Of a stretch of 64,000 nt of DNA, positions 62,208 through 64,000 are shown piece after piece; within the stretch, counting starts at the first letter, position 1, and each line of letters starts with the position of its first letter. Source of the DNA: Watersipora subatra (lineage: Eukaryota; Bryozoa; Gymnolaemata; Cheilostomatida; Watersiporidae); assembly GCF_963576615.1 (NCBI RefSeq), contig NC_088708.1:8370001-8434000 (forward strand). Direction: 5' to 3'. The position numbers and the translations under genes were made by a program. The notes beneath the pieces were generated by a model. That model saw only the letters and a program-made list of their open reading frames with translations, was not told where the DNA came from and did no database searches.

Positions 62208-62383
62208 GGCTGAAGGTAGCCTGTCTTGACAAGCTGTTGTTTTTGCGTAGTTGTACAAAAATTTCGAAAAGTTGTCCCCCCCCCCCGTCGAGCTGCGAGC
62301 AACAATAGCTGTTGTTGCTCGCCGCTCGACGGGGGGACAACTACGCAAAAACAACAGCTTGTCAACACAGGCTAGGCTGAAGG
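62208..62383. mobile_element. 158-bp foldback element with 9-bp target duplication
   Basis: The element (62217-62374) starts TAGCCTGTCTTGACAAGC and ends with its near-exact complement. Arms include gctgttgtttttgcgtag, a C-run (13 bases) against a shorter G-run, and gtcgag.tgcgagcaaca near the centre. A perfect 9-bp direct repeat, GGCTGAAGG, flanks it (62208-62216, 62375-62383). A 9-bp duplication is the hallmark of MULE insertion. It lies about 170 bp upstream of the ATG at 62550. Confidence 0.9.
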
Positions 62384-62549
62384 TAACTTTCAGAAAATCG
62401 GCCTTGTACCAAAATCATCGGCGAGTCTAAACTCTCTTGCTTTTGAAATTAAAAAATATTACGCCCAGATAATCTCACGTGGGTTATAGCGTTCTCATGC
62501 AATAAATATGTCTGTTCTCTGACCGTAGCCTAAATCATCACTCTTTGAA

Positions 62550-62634
62550 ATGTCGTCGTTAGCAAAAGAATTAGCGGAACAGTTCTCCAATTCAGCACCT
62601 GTTTTTTTGGACCCCGAAGACGATCTCAGAAATG
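62550..62634 (+). CDS. first exon, probable AATF/Che-1-like protein
   Basis: ATG followed by SSLAKELAEQFSNSAPVFLD then PEDDLRN and a good donor (AATG|gtaaga, phase 1). A short amphipathic N-terminus followed by P.F.DPEDD matches my memory of invertebrate and fish AATF (apoptosis-antagonising transcription factor, a nucleolar ribosome-assembly protein). Only 28 residues are visible, so identity is moderate. No exon 2 was recognised before the window ends. Confidence 0.45.
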
Positions 62635-64000
62635 GTAAGATACAACAAGTCCTCAATTGTCAAGAAACGTACGTGTTGATTTTTTTAGCTGGTATAACTG
62701 GAATAAGCAGATTTACATTTTTACGTATTTCATAGTTGGTGAGATATGATTTAGTTTGCATATTGATTTAGCTGGTTTGATTTAAAATAGCTTGGTGCTT
62801 TTGTTTACTGATTTCAGCTGCTTGTAATGAAATCTGATAATTATATCATCAGTTACAAGACAACCATAAGCTCATTCACCGTAGCAACGGTCATTAGGAT
62901 ACAGTTCAGTTATGGTCGTGGCTAGTAAAAGAACATGAACGTATAGTTGGTACTTCTTATGCTATAGTCTGGCCAGTGTGTCAATAAATGAAACATACCA
63001 ACTTGAAGCTCTACATGCATCTCCTTTATAGAATAGCCTACGTATTATAACTAGTGTTACTGAAGGCTATGTCGTAAAAAGTCATGCTTTATGTGCAGAC
63101 AGAACTGGAACGTCTGCAATTCGTGGAGTTATTTTCGTGATACAAAAAAGATCCACTAGTATAGTGGTATTGGAAGTTTTACTAAGCATCCATTGACTTT
63201 TAATTTCAATTTTCATTTGCCATGAAAATGTTAAGCAACGCAGTTTTATTATTTGCAGTCACGCTAAGTTTCAGGAACCTAGGTGTCTTAGCCATGGTGG
63301 TCTTGGTGTATGACTACTTTTTATGGTTGTTTATGTGTGTGTCCAAGGAATTATTAACCAGAGCATATGTTCGACTGGAACAAACAAAAATAGACTGGAA
63401 CTAGTAGATATGAATGCAGCATCAAGGGTGTAAAGAGTCCACCTATTGTACAAATGCTTGTCTGTCATTAACAACTACGGAGGAATAGATTCAGGAGTCA
63501 TTAAACTATCAATTGGTCTTTTGTTTTTATATGTCTGTCACATATATTTAAGTTTATAGTTACTCAAGTTATTTAAGTCTTTGCCAAGTCCAATTCTTGT
63601 ACAACATTTGTGCTTGCGTTATCAAATTTTGCATTATTGCGTCTTTAGCAACACCTTTCATAAAGGCCTACAAAGATGCGCAGGATAAATTATTAGCATA
63701 ATTTATGTTTGCATGTGAATATATCAGTCACTTGAATTTGATTACCTAAGCACAAGATAACTGTTTATTATGTTATATTTGTTTGTTAGTTTATTTGCTT
63801 ATTTGCTGATTTTATTTATTTGATAACCTAAATGATTTACCTAATGTTTGTGATCTCTGCATTGTGTTTGTTGCATAATTACTTTACTACTATCTGAATT
63901 TTTATTTTTAAATGTTAGACATTTGATTAGCGTTTTTGACCAGCTCTCAGGACTTATATGCAGTCATATCTCAACTTTCGATCACGCCAGCCTAACACTT
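62635..64000. other. probable intron 1 of the preceding gene
   Basis: AT-rich DNA without a supported exon. An acceptor-like gtgcag at 63095-63100 opens a frame that does not resemble AATF. Confidence 0.35.

Overview
The window is eukaryotic. It has AT-rich DNA, spliced genes with GT-AG introns, minisatellites and many cut-and-paste DNA transposon remnants. Animal features are a mitochondrial complex I subunit with a transit peptide, a metazoan-type GT31 glycosyltransferase, a cysteine-rich secreted peptide and remnants of invertebrate transposon protein families. Together they suggest an invertebrate, probably a marine lophotrochozoan such as a mollusc or bryozoan. The phylum is a guess from style, not proof.

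Left part (1-8.4 kb): the 3' portion of a spliced Mutator-like (MULE) transposase-derived gene. All five visible exons join in frame and the DDE residues are present. Its first visible intron carries a 20-bp/60-bp hierarchical tandem repeat. It is followed by a 2.5-kb array of an 85-bp dimeric satellite, which decays toward the next gene.

Centre-left (8.6-19.1 kb): a complete eight-exon NDUFV2 gene (24-kDa [2Fe-2S] subunit of complex I). Its introns hold a nested pile of mobile elements: two TTAA-flanked elements of about 880 bp, a TA-flanked element, and a hAT-like element inside the latter with a perfect 8-bp target duplication. A minisatellite in intron 6 was split by two of these insertions. 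Tail-to-tail with NDUFV2 lies a two-exon minus-strand gene for a 78-residue secreted cysteine-rich peptide.

Middle (19-48 kb): gene-poor. It holds decayed protein fragments, a tRNA-like SINE, a 400-bp duplicated segment, a foldback element with 331-bp arms, an 817-bp element with TIRs, two near-perfect palindromes and an inverted copy of the TA-flanked family. A few weak coding candidates are given at low confidence.

Right part (48-64 kb): a GT31 beta-1,3-glycosyltransferase gene whose two recognisable exons flank a 7.2-kb intron full of transposons (a third copy of the TA-flanked family, a hAT transposase tail, a nested Tc1/mariner-type element and a pogo-like element). A 950-bp minisatellite, a decayed integrase fragment and a 158-bp foldback element with 9-bp target duplications (the MULE signature) follow. 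The window ends in a probable first exon of an AATF/Che-1-like gene.

No operon-like functional linkage is visible. The dominant theme is housekeeping genes embedded in successive layers of DNA transposons.
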